From NCBI GenBank assembly GCA_002685535.1, contig NYXK01000119.1, positions 53,590 to 91,100 on the forward strand: a DNA stretch of 37,511 bases, given 5' to 3'. The notes beneath the pieces are model-generated. The model ran no database searches and was not told where the DNA came from. It saw only the letters and a list, made by a program, of their open reading frames with translations. The translations under genes and the position numbers were made by a program. The DNA comes from Deltaproteobacteria bacterium (lineage in GTDB: Bacteria; SAR324; NAC60-12). Positions 12,816 through 23,646 of the stretch are shown here, piece by piece; positions within the stretch are counted from its first letter, which is position 1; each line of letters starts with the position of its first letter.

Positions 12816-13068
12816 ATGGAAAGTGTGAAAGGAAGCGTCTGTCACGAAGATAGAATACGAAGGCTGATCTATGTAGGGCAAGTCATTGCTCTGGAATATT
12901 CGATTCGAGTCTTCTTCCCATCGTCAGTTGAGACGGAGACGTAAGTCTAATGCAGTATCGTTGCCGGAATTCATCGGTGCTGCCAGCTTTAGTCCGGCTG
13001 TCAAAGTATGGATGTTCTATCCTGCTAGACTTTTGACTTCTTGGAGGGCGGATGTATTCTCCAAATAG
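12816..13068 (+). CDS. Weak candidate small gene, 66 aa, two exons
   Basis: A TATA element (CTATATAA, 12774-12781) is followed 35 bp later by ATG 12816 and an open frame of 41 codons that runs into a strong donor (GTAAGT at 12941). Splicing to the AG at 12991-12992 removes 52 bp and keeps a frame to TAG 13066-13068, giving 66 aa with no known motif. The 5' leader would be very short. This could be chance: the only support is TATA, ATG and a phase-consistent intron in a gene-poor stretch. Confidence 0.2.
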
Positions 13069-13337
13069 CGCCAGAGAACATCTACCGAACAAGACGCATT
13101 GAAGCCGTTGAAGAGAAATTGGCGCCGCAAATACCTTCAAATATATCCCTCCACATCTCCCTCTTTCTGCTCGCCTCGATATTCAGTCTGGGCCTGAATC
13201 CAGTGGGATGCGAAGTGGTGGTATTTATATGCCCCAGCTACCCTTGTTCTTCACACTTCACTCTCCAGACTGTTAGGACAATGAAAAGGAAGAGAAGTAG
13301 CGTGAGCTGTATTGGACATTATCACTACCTCAATATT

Positions 13338-15209
13338 TCAAACATTATTTACCGGCACGTTCTTCGCCCTATAATCCAACCACTTCGGCAGCGTCCTCCT
13401 GAAATCCTTCGTCTCCTCACCACCACTCAACTGAACATCCTCAATCGCACTCGCCCACTTCAACATCGTCCCCTCACTCCACGCCAACCCCATCAATCCC
13501 AATCCAAACGGCATTCCCGTCTCACTATTGATCCCCGCGGGCAGAGTAATCAGCGGATACCCCGCCTGAGCAGCCACATTCGTCACCTGGCCAAGATCGC
13601 TAGGAACAAGAAGGACATCCACCGGGTTCCCGGAATTGTACAACGCGGCATCGATCCCATCTTCGCGGGTAGCGCGATGCATGAAAGAGAGCGCTTGCCA
13701 GTACGTTTCATCCATAACACCACCACTCTGCAAAGAAGCATTGAAACCATCTTGCCCACCAGCAAAAGCGGGATGGACATCCGGGAGTCCGCCTTCTGTC
13801 CCGACATTGTCGATATTGTACTGCATGATATCTTCCAGTGAGCGGATATCCGTGTTATTAAGTTCAGATAGATAGGCGCGAATGTCGTTATAGAAATCGA
13901 CTTTCACGACTGTGTACTCTGATTCATTGGGGTAGCCGCGCGTGCTGCCGAAATCCCAGTCCCAGCCTTCGGGGTTGATAATCTTCTCGCGGGAGGGGAG
14001 TTCGGTGCCGTTTATTATGGTGGCGCCATGGGATTCGATGAGGGAGATTAGGGAGAGGAGAGTGGTTTGCTGTTCGGCGGAAGAGTATTGCCAGAAAGTG
14101 AGCCAGGGGAGACCGAAGACGGCGCCTTTGAGGGAGGATTTGGAGGTTAGGTACTGGGTGTAGCCATTTGAAGGGGCTTTTTGAATTAGTGTGTAGTTGT
14201 CGCGGGTGTCTTGGCCGTAGATTCCGTCGAGGCAGTATGTTGCATCACGAACCGTTCTGGCGAGGCATCCGACGGTATCCTGATTGTGACATTCGGGAAT
14301 GACGCTACATTGTTAGCTATCATTTCCGATGGGAGGATTGAACTTACCCAGCTCGAGAAGTCAAGCCAACAGTAGGCTTGATTCCAACCAAAGCATTTCG
14401 CTCGGCTGGACTGATCACCGATCCGTCTGTCTCGGTACCCAATGAAAACATTCCTATATTGGCAGCTACAGCACCTCCACTACCAGAACTGCTCCCACCC
14501 GGGTTCGTAGTCAGGTTGTAAGGCGACCGAGCTTGGCCACCTCTCGCCGAATATCCTTCCGAATATGAGTTCGTCCGCATATCTGCCCACTCACTGAGCG
14601 TTGCATGGCCCATCATAACAGCACCCGACTCTCTCAATCGCCGCACAACATGAGCATCTCTTGGAACGACAGAACCCAATAACATCCATGAACCAGCTGT
14701 TGTCTCCATCTTGTCTTTTGTGGCTATATTGTCTTTCACCAAGAACGGAATTCCATGAAGTGGGCCGCGAACATGCCCGTTCTTCCGTTCAAGGTCGAGC
14801 GAAGCTGCAATTTCGAGGATGTCGGGATTGAGCTCCATTATTGAACTTGGACTGTCAGATTTGCAATTGGCAAATGTTTATTAACTTACCGAATATATTC
14901 ATCAGTCTGCCATATCCTCTGTATGTAGCACATGACTATCTGAACGGAAGTCAACCTTCCTTGCGACAGAGCTTCCTGCATCTGGTCTATGGTAGCTTCT
15001 TCGAGCGTGAAGCCATTGCATGTCGGCATTGGGAACTGCCCACTACTCGCATTGACTCCATCTTGTAGGACAGGGAACTCGTAGGGATATGGCGAGTCCA
15101 GGGTTTGAGTACCCAGTATCTGGGTGGTATTGTATAGATGCCTACCGGCAGAGCTTCCAATGGCATTGAAAGCAACGCTAAGGGCGAGTAGTGCCCTACG
15201 AGACAACAT
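13338..15209 (-). CDS. Secreted amidase of the amidase-signature family
   Basis: Three exons (15209-14890, 14851-14348, 14304-13338) encode 596 aa; the introns are only 38 and 43 bp. The N-terminus (MLSRRALLALSVAFNAIGSS) is a signal peptide, and several NxT/NxS sites follow (for example NTT at 27-29), so export through the secretory pathway is likely. The Ser-cisSer-Lys triad can be placed: K146 in FLVKDNIAT, S227 in the GGSSSGSGG loop, and S251 in TDGSVISPA. The 24-residue spacing between the two serines is the same as in fatty-acid amide hydrolase. These enzymes hydrolyse carboxamides to acid and ammonia. ATG 15209 was chosen because it starts the signal peptide; an upstream in-frame ATG (15335) would hide it. 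The substrate is unknown. Confidence 0.9.
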
Positions 15210-15873
15210 CTTGTACAGACTGAAGGAAAGAAAGGGTAGAACGAGAGAGAGAAACTGAGAAGGAGGAATGTGAGCTTCTTCCGGATTATGCCTAGATAGC
15301 TCCCCGCTGTTGACATCGAGATAGCTGCATCCCACTACTGCAGGATCCTGTTATCAGCTCTCCAATAGAGTTTGCTGCGGGGCAGATTTGCGGATTTTTG
15401 GAGGATTGAGTAATTGTTCCTGATAAGAAACCGAGATCTGACGGCTGAATGAGCACTTGCTTGTTCTCAAGGGTTCCTGGAGAAGAGCTTAGACTGGGAT
15501 AAGGCTGGAAGGTGTCAAAGAGGCTCTTTCTATGCTCGAAGATAGATACAGTTCTTAGAGGCCTTATGTAAGTTTCATTGTAAACCATGCTCGATACCAT
15601 TACTGTGTAAATACCTTCCAACGGAATTGTAAACAATCAAGCGAAACAATATTTATTTCCATGGTACAAGCGGTAGACTTTCGTTTCGTGTGCTTGTGGT
15701 TGTTGAAACAGGAGCGAGGATGGTGGCGGTTCTGAGGTCTCGCGTCGCAGAAATGACCTCACTCGAGTCCCAGCCGGCTTTGACAAGCTGCGGTCAGCAC
15801 CAAAACATCTCCCTCCGCGTGAAATGTTCTCCAAAGGCTCTTCAACATCACAACTCCTCAAACAATCCTCAAG
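15210..15873. other. Divergent promoter region between amidase and DUF92 genes
   Basis: About 660 bp serve both divergent genes. A pyrimidine-rich, CAACATCACAACTCC-type leader precedes ATG 15874. No other gene is supported. Confidence 0.45.
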
Positions 15874-17116
15874 ATGAAGGCCTACATTGCAGTGCCAGTC
15901 ACACTGGCCATGGTAGTGCGCGCCTACTCGCACAAGTCGCTGACACCAGCTGGAATCGTCGCGGCAGTATTGACAGCTGCTGCGCACGCCGTGCATCCAT
16001 GGAGTCTGCCTTTCGCGCTTCTTATTGTGTTCTTCCTGGCTGGAACGAGAGTTACGAAGGTTTGTACAGCTTCTGGTATTGATTGGATTCTGCTGACTGG
16101 TGTAGGTCAAGCATGATATCAAGGCGAAGTTGACGATGTCTGCAACAGGCAGTTCGGGAGGTGAAGGAGCACGAACACATGTGCAAGGTAGGAGACGATG
16201 AATCTACAGAAGATGAACTCTGCTGATGATTGGTATAGTTCTAGCAAATTCCGGAGTTGCATCCATCCTAACCCTCCTCCATGCGTATCAACTATACAAA
16301 CGAAACGATGGTGTCCTACCTCGGAGCTCGACAGATTGCTATTCGTGGCCTGGAGATCTACTAGTGGTGGGAATCGTTGCGAACTATGCTGCTGTAGCAG
16401 CAGATACATTCAGTTCCGAGCTGGGCATATTATCGAAGAGCAAGCCTCGACTCATCACATCCTGGAATCTGCGAGAGGTGCCTCCAGGAACAAACGGTGG
16501 CGTCACATTACACGGACTCGCATCAGGTTTCTTGGGCTCATTGGTCATCGTTGCTGCTTCAGTGGCTTTAATTCCATTCTGCGGACCGAAAGTAGGAGGA
16601 TGGGGCTTGAATGCGAGGAATCGATTTGCTTTCGCCATGGCCATTTGGGGAGCATTGGGAAGCGTTCTGGACAGTCTACTTGGAGGGTGGCTACAGCAGA
16701 GCGTTGTTGATACGCGGACGGGACGAATCGTAGAAGGAGATGGAGGCAAGAAAGTGCTGATCTCGAAAGGCGGACCGAATAGCATGCATTACAAGAAACG
16801 GGCAGAGGTCAGAGCCAACGTACTGAATGAGGGCGAAGGGAAGGACGCGATTCTATCTCAAGATACGACCAATACCCAAGTCGAACACGAATTAGACCAG
16901 AAGATGGGCGGAATGGATAAATACGATGCGAAGAGGAAATGGCGGAAATCTAGCTTTGGAGACGAGAAACCAAGTCGTGTTGTGGAGTCTGGCACGATTG
17001 GTGTATTGGATAACAATGAGGTCAATTTCCTGATGGCTCTCACGATGAGCCTGGGTGCTATGGGCGTGGCGAGCTGGTTCTGGGATGTCCCATTTAGCAG
17101 CATTTTCTCGGCGTAA
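15874..17116 (+). CDS. DUF92/TMEM19-family integral membrane protein
   Basis: Three exons (15874-16059, 16106-16187, 16239-17116) encode 381 aa; the 46- and 51-bp introns each have a CTGAC/CTGAT branch site. The protein starts with hydrophobic helices (MKAYIAVPVTLAMVVRAYSH, then SLTPAGIVAAVLTAAAHAVH). It shows the family motifs GTRVTKVKHDIKAKL, VLANSGVASILTLLHAYQLY, a central AADTFSSELGILSKSKPRLI segment and GTNGGVTLHG. It ends with a further membrane helix (LMALTMSLGAMGVASWFWDV). DUF92 proteins are relatives of phytyl-phosphate-kinase-like polyprenol enzymes; the fungal TMEM19 branch has no settled function. The hydrophilic insert near residues 250-340 is common in fungal members. It diverges from the amidase and converges with the coiled-coil gene. 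Confidence 0.88.
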
Positions 17117-17430
17117 TGTGGGATCAGAATATATCATTTGCAAGCAAGATATGGATGAGGAAATATAAATCCTGAACTTGTTCTTCGTTTTGCCTAGATT
17201 TCATTGCTAACATAAATGACAGAAGATTGCCTAATCCCCACATCTCATCCTTCGCTGGCATCAGTATGCTACTCGCAATAAATCCTTCTCGTGTACTGTT
17301 ACTTTTATTATTGAGTCCTTTTGTGTTCCGTATGATAAAGCTTTGAATTCCGAACAGCAAATCTTACCAAATCTTCTTTTTTGAGATAATTGCATGAATG
17401 CATTCTGTAGACGTCGGCCGGTCGGTCGAA
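17117..17430. other. Convergent 3' region
   Basis: These 314 bp between two converging stop codons are AT-rich and likely hold both polyadenylation regions. No gene is seen. Confidence 0.4.
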
Positions 17431-20400
17431 CTACACCTCGATTGCCTCTTGTTCTTCCTCTGTTCCTAGGTCTTCATCTTCTTCTCCACCTATGATGTTT
17501 CCATCTACTTCTTGTCAGTATATATCCTCACGCTTCTCAGGAGGCACATACCATCGTCAAACTCCGGGAGGTCATTCATCTTATTCGTTGGCTTGACTTT
17601 CTGCAATTTGTGCGAGTCGGCCGTGCTCGCAGTTCCAGTGGATGAGGTTCTCCTCATTCCAGCCTGGGGAGCTCTCTTGCTTCCAATTTTGAATCTCATG
17701 CTATACCCATCCATTCGCTTCTCAACAAACCTATTTCGAACCCCATACCTGAGCCAGAGACTGAGCACCCTGCGATCAGCATCCGACTTTAGATATTTCT
17801 TCAACCCATGAGCTTTGTCTAGGTAGCCTTGAGAAATCTCGCTTTGGCCATGATAGAAGTTTGCTATGCCAGCCCACAGGAATGCTTGAGCTGATAAATC
17901 CGGATCGTCGACTTGTTCGGCCTTGTATATTGCATCATCAGCTACGCAGACTGCGGGTAGGGCGTCGTCTGGTTTCATTCCGCGAATGGCGCGAGATGCT
18001 ACCATATTTGCAAGACACTGCTCAACGCGGGCAATCTTCCATTGAAGCACTTGCTTGATGAACATTTTGGCAGCTTCTTTACCGTTGGGATTTCCTACAA
18101 CGATTAGTACATCTACCAGTCTTGATGATTTGCGGGAACTATAAACTTACGAACTTGCGTTTCCACTTCGCCTCTTTCGCGCACGAGAATCTCATAATTC
18201 TGAATCTCCTTTTCTTTCCGCTCAAGCTCCGCGCGCTTCTCAGCACTTATAACTTTCTTAGTTTTCTTCCTGGTGAGTTTAGCATCCTTTCTCGGCCTCT
18301 CATTCTCCTCGGGCCCCTCCATCTCCCTCCGCCTCCTTTCTCTCCTCTCTTTCTTTCCCTTCCTCTTATCCACCCTCTCCTTCGCCCTCTCCTCCAATAA
18401 TCCCATCCTCTCCTCCAACCTCTTCTTCTTCCCCAGCACCCTGCCATACTGCAAATTGATCAAATTCGCCTCCCGATAATAATACTCGACACTTCTATTC
18501 AACGTCTCGATTTCGCGCACCAACTCCTCAATCTTTGCATCCTTCTCATCAAACCTCGTGTACGGACTCGCTACTCGCCTATTCCTGGCCATCCTCACAT
18601 CCTCTTCCAGCCTCCTCACTTCATCGGTCAGTCGTACATTCTCCAGTTCTAAGAATCGCATCTGCTGGAAATTGCTTGAGATGCCAAGTTTGCTCAGCTC
18701 GGCGCCTTGTGAGTCGAGATCTTTGTTGATCTCGGTTACTCGTGCCCCGAGGCCGGCGATTCGTTCTCTCAGTGTGGCTGTTGGAGGGGGGTCGCTGGGT
18801 TTGCCTTGATCGCGGCAGTCCTGAAGGTCGGATTTGAGGGTGTTGATAGTGTCCTTCAAGAGTTTATTTTCGTCCTCGAGTTGCTTGATGTGGTCTTGCA
18901 AGACCTTCTTCTCATCCTCCAGTTTCTTGGTGAGAGCACTCTTCTGGCTCTCGCATTCCGCGGTCGAGATGCCATCTAGATTAACTACTGAGCTTCCTTG
19001 GGCAGATCTCTTCAGCTCCGCAATACGCTTCTCCAGCTCTTGCTTCTCGTTAGTTCGCTGCGAAGCCAGCTTGGCGATGATATCTGTCGCTCCCTGAGAA
19101 GCATCAGATTTACGCCTTGCAGTCTCGAGCTCTTCCTTGAGACGATCAACCTCGATCCTCAACTCCTCGCCCGCCGCTTCACGACTCACCGATTTGGCGT
19201 CCTCAGCTAGCACCTCATTCTCCCTTCTGAGACTCTCAATCACCGCTTGGAGCTCCTCTCTCTTGGTCTCTTCCTCCGCGGCATGCTTCCAGGCCTTCTC
19301 ATTCGACTCGGCGAGGTTCTTGATCTCGTCTTTAAGACGTGAAATTTCATCCTCCAGCTTCGAGACCGCGACTTCTTTCTGCGTTGTACATTCTTCCTGT
19401 GTGATTAAGCCTCTCGCGTTCTCATCGGTTCGCACTGCATCAAGTTCGTGCGTGAGCTCGGCGACATGATCCTCAAGACCCTTGATCTTCAACTCATACG
19501 CGCGATCCTTCTCTTCGCTTGATTTCTGGCAATCTTCCCGTGTCATGAGATTGTTTTCATTATACTCGTCCTGTCTGTCCTGGAGTGCTTGCTCTGCCTT
19601 GGAAAGGGCGAGGACTAAGGCGTCGAATTCGGCTTCCCTCTCGCCGTCTGGATGACAGAATGCAGGCCCGGGGACTGAACCTCGTGCTAACTCCATCCTC
19701 AACTCATAGATCTCCTCGTCCTTTCTCTCCACCAGCTCCTCCAAATCTCCCACTCTTCTCTTCTCATTCTCACAATCTCCCTCATCATCACCATCCACCT
19801 CTTTCTCCTTTCCCTTACCATACAACTCCGTCAACTCCCCTTTCATCCTCCCTAGTTCCTTCACAGCAGAGTTGTTTGCACGAGTCAATGCCTCGACCAG
19901 CGCGCGTAGACGCAGGATCTCTTCGGTGGTTTTGTGGGAAGGGTATTGTGCGTGTGCGAGGGCGGCGGAGATGGCGGAATGGGCGAGTTGGATGGAGGGG
20001 TTTGTGTTGGTGGCGGCGTGTTGGCGGAAGGTTAGGACTTCTGGAGGGAGGGGAATCTGGATGAGATGTCAGAAGGGCTATGGGGTGAGGATATAAGAAA
20101 GTCTTGGGGAGGAGGTGTAGAGCATATGTTATGTCTCCCTCATTTTGATGATAGCTGACACTGAGCCATATCTGTCTCTCAATGCTCTCAGTCCCAGACT
20201 TCAGGGTTAGGACTGAAGCTACTGGGCTTTTACCAGTCCAAAGACCATTGCAGACATGTTTCCCCGTCAAGCCTCTTATTCACCACATCTCAGTGCGGGA
20301 TCGAAGCAATATCTTGGGTCATCTTGAGTCCAGCAAAGCCGAAGCGAGACTTGACTTCAAATCTCTCCCCTCGCTTAATCCAGGGGTTCAGCTTTGGTCC

Positions 20401-22555
20401 GAAACAAACAAAGCGAGAGTTAGGACACAACTTCCAATCTCATGGCCGTTTCAACTCGACCACTGTCCAAGACCTTTCCAAGGAAATAGGGATGGTACAA
20501 ACGAAATCCCGAACTCACATCTGTCCTTGGCGCAAGACCACTTATCGAGGTCCTTACACCCAGACCCGAACTCCCAGCATCATGCGGCGCATCCGGCAGC
20601 ACAAAGGGAGCAACACCTGCACCAGCACCATGAGTATTGTCGTCACCTACAGTCCAGCTGCTTTGGCGTTCCACATTTCCGTCTCCTAGTCCTTGCTCCT
20701 CCTCATCGTCATCGCTCACACGCTCGACCAAACCAAACCTCTGCACAGCAACTCCAGTTCCAGCATCATCACCAGTAGTAGTAATATCACCTCCATCCCT
20801 AGCACCATTCCCCTCATTGACTCCACCCTCCCGGGTATCTCCTCTCCACACTAAATTGATCAAGTCAGCCCTCTCCCTCACCACTCTCTCCCCATCATAC
20901 TCCCTCCTCGGAACATCTATACCCTGCGGATGACTAAACATAGCTGGTGCCCTTTCTCCTTCTTTGATTATCGGTAGGCGCTCCTCGGGTGGTACGGCTG
21001 GTACGAAAGGGCTTTTGACTTGTTTGGGACTGCGGGGTGGGTTTAGTTCCGAGGATTGAGATTGAGATTGTGGTTGTGGGAGTGGCATGGGTCTCAATGG
21101 GGAGCGAGGTGATGATGCTGAGGATTCACTGGCCTGCGTGAATGCGGCCGTGGTGCGTTGTGGTGGTGAGGAGGGGAGCGTGGGCAGACTGGATGGGATG
21201 GGTGTTAGTGAGAATGGTGGCGGAGAGGACGTAGCAGCTGCTAGAGAGGCTCCCTCAGCATCTTGGGGTTTGATCGTGTCGGAATATCTGGATCCAGAGG
21301 GCTCGGTTTGACCTGGTGGTGTGACGGGAGTGTCTGCAGTCGTAGGTTCAGTTGAATCTGACGGCTTGTAGGGGACAGATGGCTCTGAGGCTGTGGATTG
21401 TTCATCTACACTGCTATCTTGCTCTCGGGCTTCTGGTGCTGTGGGTGTAGATGTCTCCTCCGCATCCTCGCCTGTAGCTGTAGTACCGAAAGGCGCAGAA
21501 GTCACAAGCGGAAAAGGAGGCATATTCGGCATATCAGCTGGCTGTCGACTAGGCGTCGTAGCCCCTGATCCAGTAGCTTTTCCCTTTCTCTTACGAACTC
21601 GCTTCTTCTTCGATTTGATGGTTGTATTCGAAGGCTCTCCTCCCGCGCCTGAAGCGCCGGATGCAGAATGATGTCCATCGTCATCATCATCGTCGTCGTT
21701 GCCGGCAGGAGAAATTCCTTGGCCTGGGCTCTGGCTGGGGAGGCTTGCCATACCGACGAAGAGTGGATCTTGAGGGCCGATGTAGTCATCGAATGGAGAC
21801 TTTACAGGAGTTGAGCCGAGAAGTGTGTCGAGATGGTAGATTGCTTGGTGGGGGACAAGACCTTCTCTCTCCCCCACATTACCCTCACTCACATCAACTT
21901 CTCCCTCGATCTTCAACTTCTGTGTCACAGCGTCTTTTTGTTTGTGGTGCCTTTCGTCGCTCTTGTTATGTGGTGCTTCAATCGAATTGAATCTTCCCGG
22001 GTACTTCCTTATTGCAGCTTTCAAGTAACCTGGAATGGCCTTTCCTTTCTCTTTGCCCGCCTCATTTTCATTGCAAATCTCTTCATCCAGAACTGCCTCC
22101 TCTGAAATCTCAATTTTGGTAAACGATGCACACGAATCATTTGACTGATGGTCTCGCTTCTTCGGAATACAAGGGGACTTCACTTGGAGGGGAGAGACCG
22201 CTTGAGCGTTGATAGTTTCGGAACCGGCACGCGGCTCAAGTGCCAATGACGTTTCATGAGACTGTGCAAAAGGCCGGACTAGGAAATATGCAAGCGTTTG
22301 ATACTGTAAATGGGTTGTTCTCGGTGGTGAGATTGGTGGAAGAGGGACGCCAGGTGATGGACCTGAGGGCGAGGTTGTGGCGAGGTGACTCGAGATGTGA
22401 GGACTTGTCGTTTTGTTAGGCAGTTTCCATGATTCGGTATCGATATCCATGCATTCTGCTTCTGGAGCAGTGTGATTTCCTGCGGTATCTACCGATACGA
22501 TGGGTCGATCTTCACAATGGCCCTCCTTCTCGCTTGGATGATAATTCCCCGCCAT
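17431..22555 (-). CDS. 1519-aa protein: disordered N-half, long coiled coil, helical C-terminal domain
   Basis: Four exons (22555-20519, 20056-18151, 18094-17552, 17504-17431) join to 4560 nt, exactly 1520 codons. The first 679 residues are low-complexity: Ser/Pro/Thr-rich with an Asp run (seven D near residue 285), a basic patch KSKKKRVRKRKGK and SQSQSQSS. Exon 2 is a near-continuous coiled coil (about residues 735-1300), ending in a Lys/Arg/Glu-rich part. Exon 3 has alpha-helical hairpins (QAFLWAGIANFYHGQSEI) that look TPR-like, and the tail is acidic (EEDEDLGTEEEQEAIEV). Such a protein could be a scaffold or cytoskeletal/nuclear tether; I recognise no named family. The first intron would be 462 bp, far longer than its neighbours. 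Both its ends are phase 0 with good sites (GAT|GTGAGT, ATCCAG|ATT). The alternative is two genes split in that gap. Confidence 0.75.
20057..20518 (-). other. Putative 462-bp intron of the coiled-coil gene, or a gap between two genes
   Basis: The donor GTGAGT directly follows the last well-composed codons of exon 1 (APRTD). Reading through would add about 33 odd residues before a stop at 20420. The acceptor ATCCAG starts the IPLPPEVLTF exon. No coding frame in between fits both sides. Confidence 0.5.
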
Positions 22556-23059
22556 GGCGGCTGACGTGGAAGAATTGCTCGGTACAGAAGCAGTCTATCT
22601 TGGCTCTATCCTGTGCTGGACAAGCGATATGTTTGAAATTGTCCAAAACTTAGATATTGTGATGCATATGGTATGGTTTATTCGTTGAAAAGAGGGATAT
22701 GGAATCTTCATGGTGGTTGGGGATGTTCTTTGTTGACACTAAGCGAAGATCAAGATACCGCATCCGGTGGGGTTCTCTTTCACCGTGCAGGGAAGTAGAC
22801 CTGATTGCGAATGCAGGGTATCTCAAAAAGAGACAAAGTTGCTCTGACGAAGGAAAAGATATGGTTGATTGGTTGATGCGGGAGAATTTCAGTGCGGGTG
22901 AAACTTTGGTCTCGGCTAACGTGTATTGATATTATGATTCGCTTCATGAAAATTTCGTAGATCCTTCTCTGGACCACAGTCTGCTGCCACGAGGTCCATG
23001 ATCATCACAGCGAAAGTCACCAATCCCTAAAAAAATACTTTACAGGAAACTCTCTGCTT
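22556..23059. other. Intergenic: promoter of the coiled-coil gene and 3' end of the zinc-finger gene
   Basis: About 500 bp with no supported coding frame and no repeat. Because both flanking genes are on the minus strand, it should contain the coiled-coil gene promoter and the zinc-finger terminator. Confidence 0.4.
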
Positions 23060-23646
23060 CTATGTGCGCCTGTTCATCTGATGCATGTTCCTCAAATGCC
23101 TCGTCAAATTCCACTCTCTAGCAAATGATTTCCCGTTTCCCACTACCAGTGGATACTCGCATTCGCCAATCGGACAATAATGGACTTGCTTCTCATGCAC
23201 ATCATTCACGTGTCGATTGAGGTGCGTGATGGTACCAAAGCCTCTATCGCACTGCTGGCACTGGTGCCGTTTGGTATGATATCGCTGATGCTTACTGTTG
23301 AGCATTGTATCAGCACGACTCAGGAAGAAACTACGGGGTGGAAAAGAGGAGTTACTTGCCGAAGAGCATTACTGGACGGAAAGCTTTTAAGACATGTTTG
23401 ATCCTCGCATTGGAATCCCTTTGCTGTGTTTTTCTTGCGCAGTACTGACGCAGTGGGCGTGCGTGCCTGTAACCCGCGGGACGGCCGAGTGGTAACAGAG
23501 TCGTCAATTAGTTGAGGAGAGCCGGAAGTAAGAGATCGGGTAGAACGTCGACGAAGGCGATTCAAAGATCCCAACAGTGTAGCTGACTTTCCTCTATGTA
23601 ACTCCTTCGGTCCCGGAGTTGAACTTCTTGGTGGTAAATGAGGCAA
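23060..23646 (-). CDS. C2H2 zinc-finger protein with three fingers; 5' end uncertain, likely fused to the ubiquitin-like part
   Basis: Exons 23646-23360 and 23294-23060 encode a basic, Ser/Arg-rich linker ([20 protein letters not shown]) followed by three C2H2 fingers. Finger 1 is CEDQTC...KHQRYH, finger 2 [20 protein letters not shown], and finger 3 CPIGEC...LTRHLRNMH. Finger 1 is complete only if a GC-AG intron (GCAAGT at 23359 to CAACAG at 23295, 65 bp) is removed: the joined codons read LRKHQ and give C-x4-C-x12-H-x3-H. No GT donor there gives this spacing. The frame is open up to 23703 but contains no ATG; its upstream end overlaps the second ubiquitin-like unit in the neighbouring frame. 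The fingers are probably DNA-binding, as is known for the family. A start codon is missing, so expression depends on how the upstream part is read. Confidence 0.6.

Noticed and set aside
13041-13841. Plus-strand 266-aa frame opposite the amidase
   Set aside because: It mirrors the amidase exon on the other strand, has no motif, and its composition (Arg/His/Pro/Gln) is that of a shadow frame.
18122-19469. Several plus-strand frames rich in Ser/Leu opposite the coiled-coil exon
   Set aside because: They are the complement of Glu/Lys/Arg coiled-coil codons; none has a domain or splice logic.
20420-20518. Extension of the large exon to a stop at 20420
   Set aside because: The extra residues follow a consensus GTGAGT donor at a codon boundary and change composition; splicing to the next exon keeps the phase.
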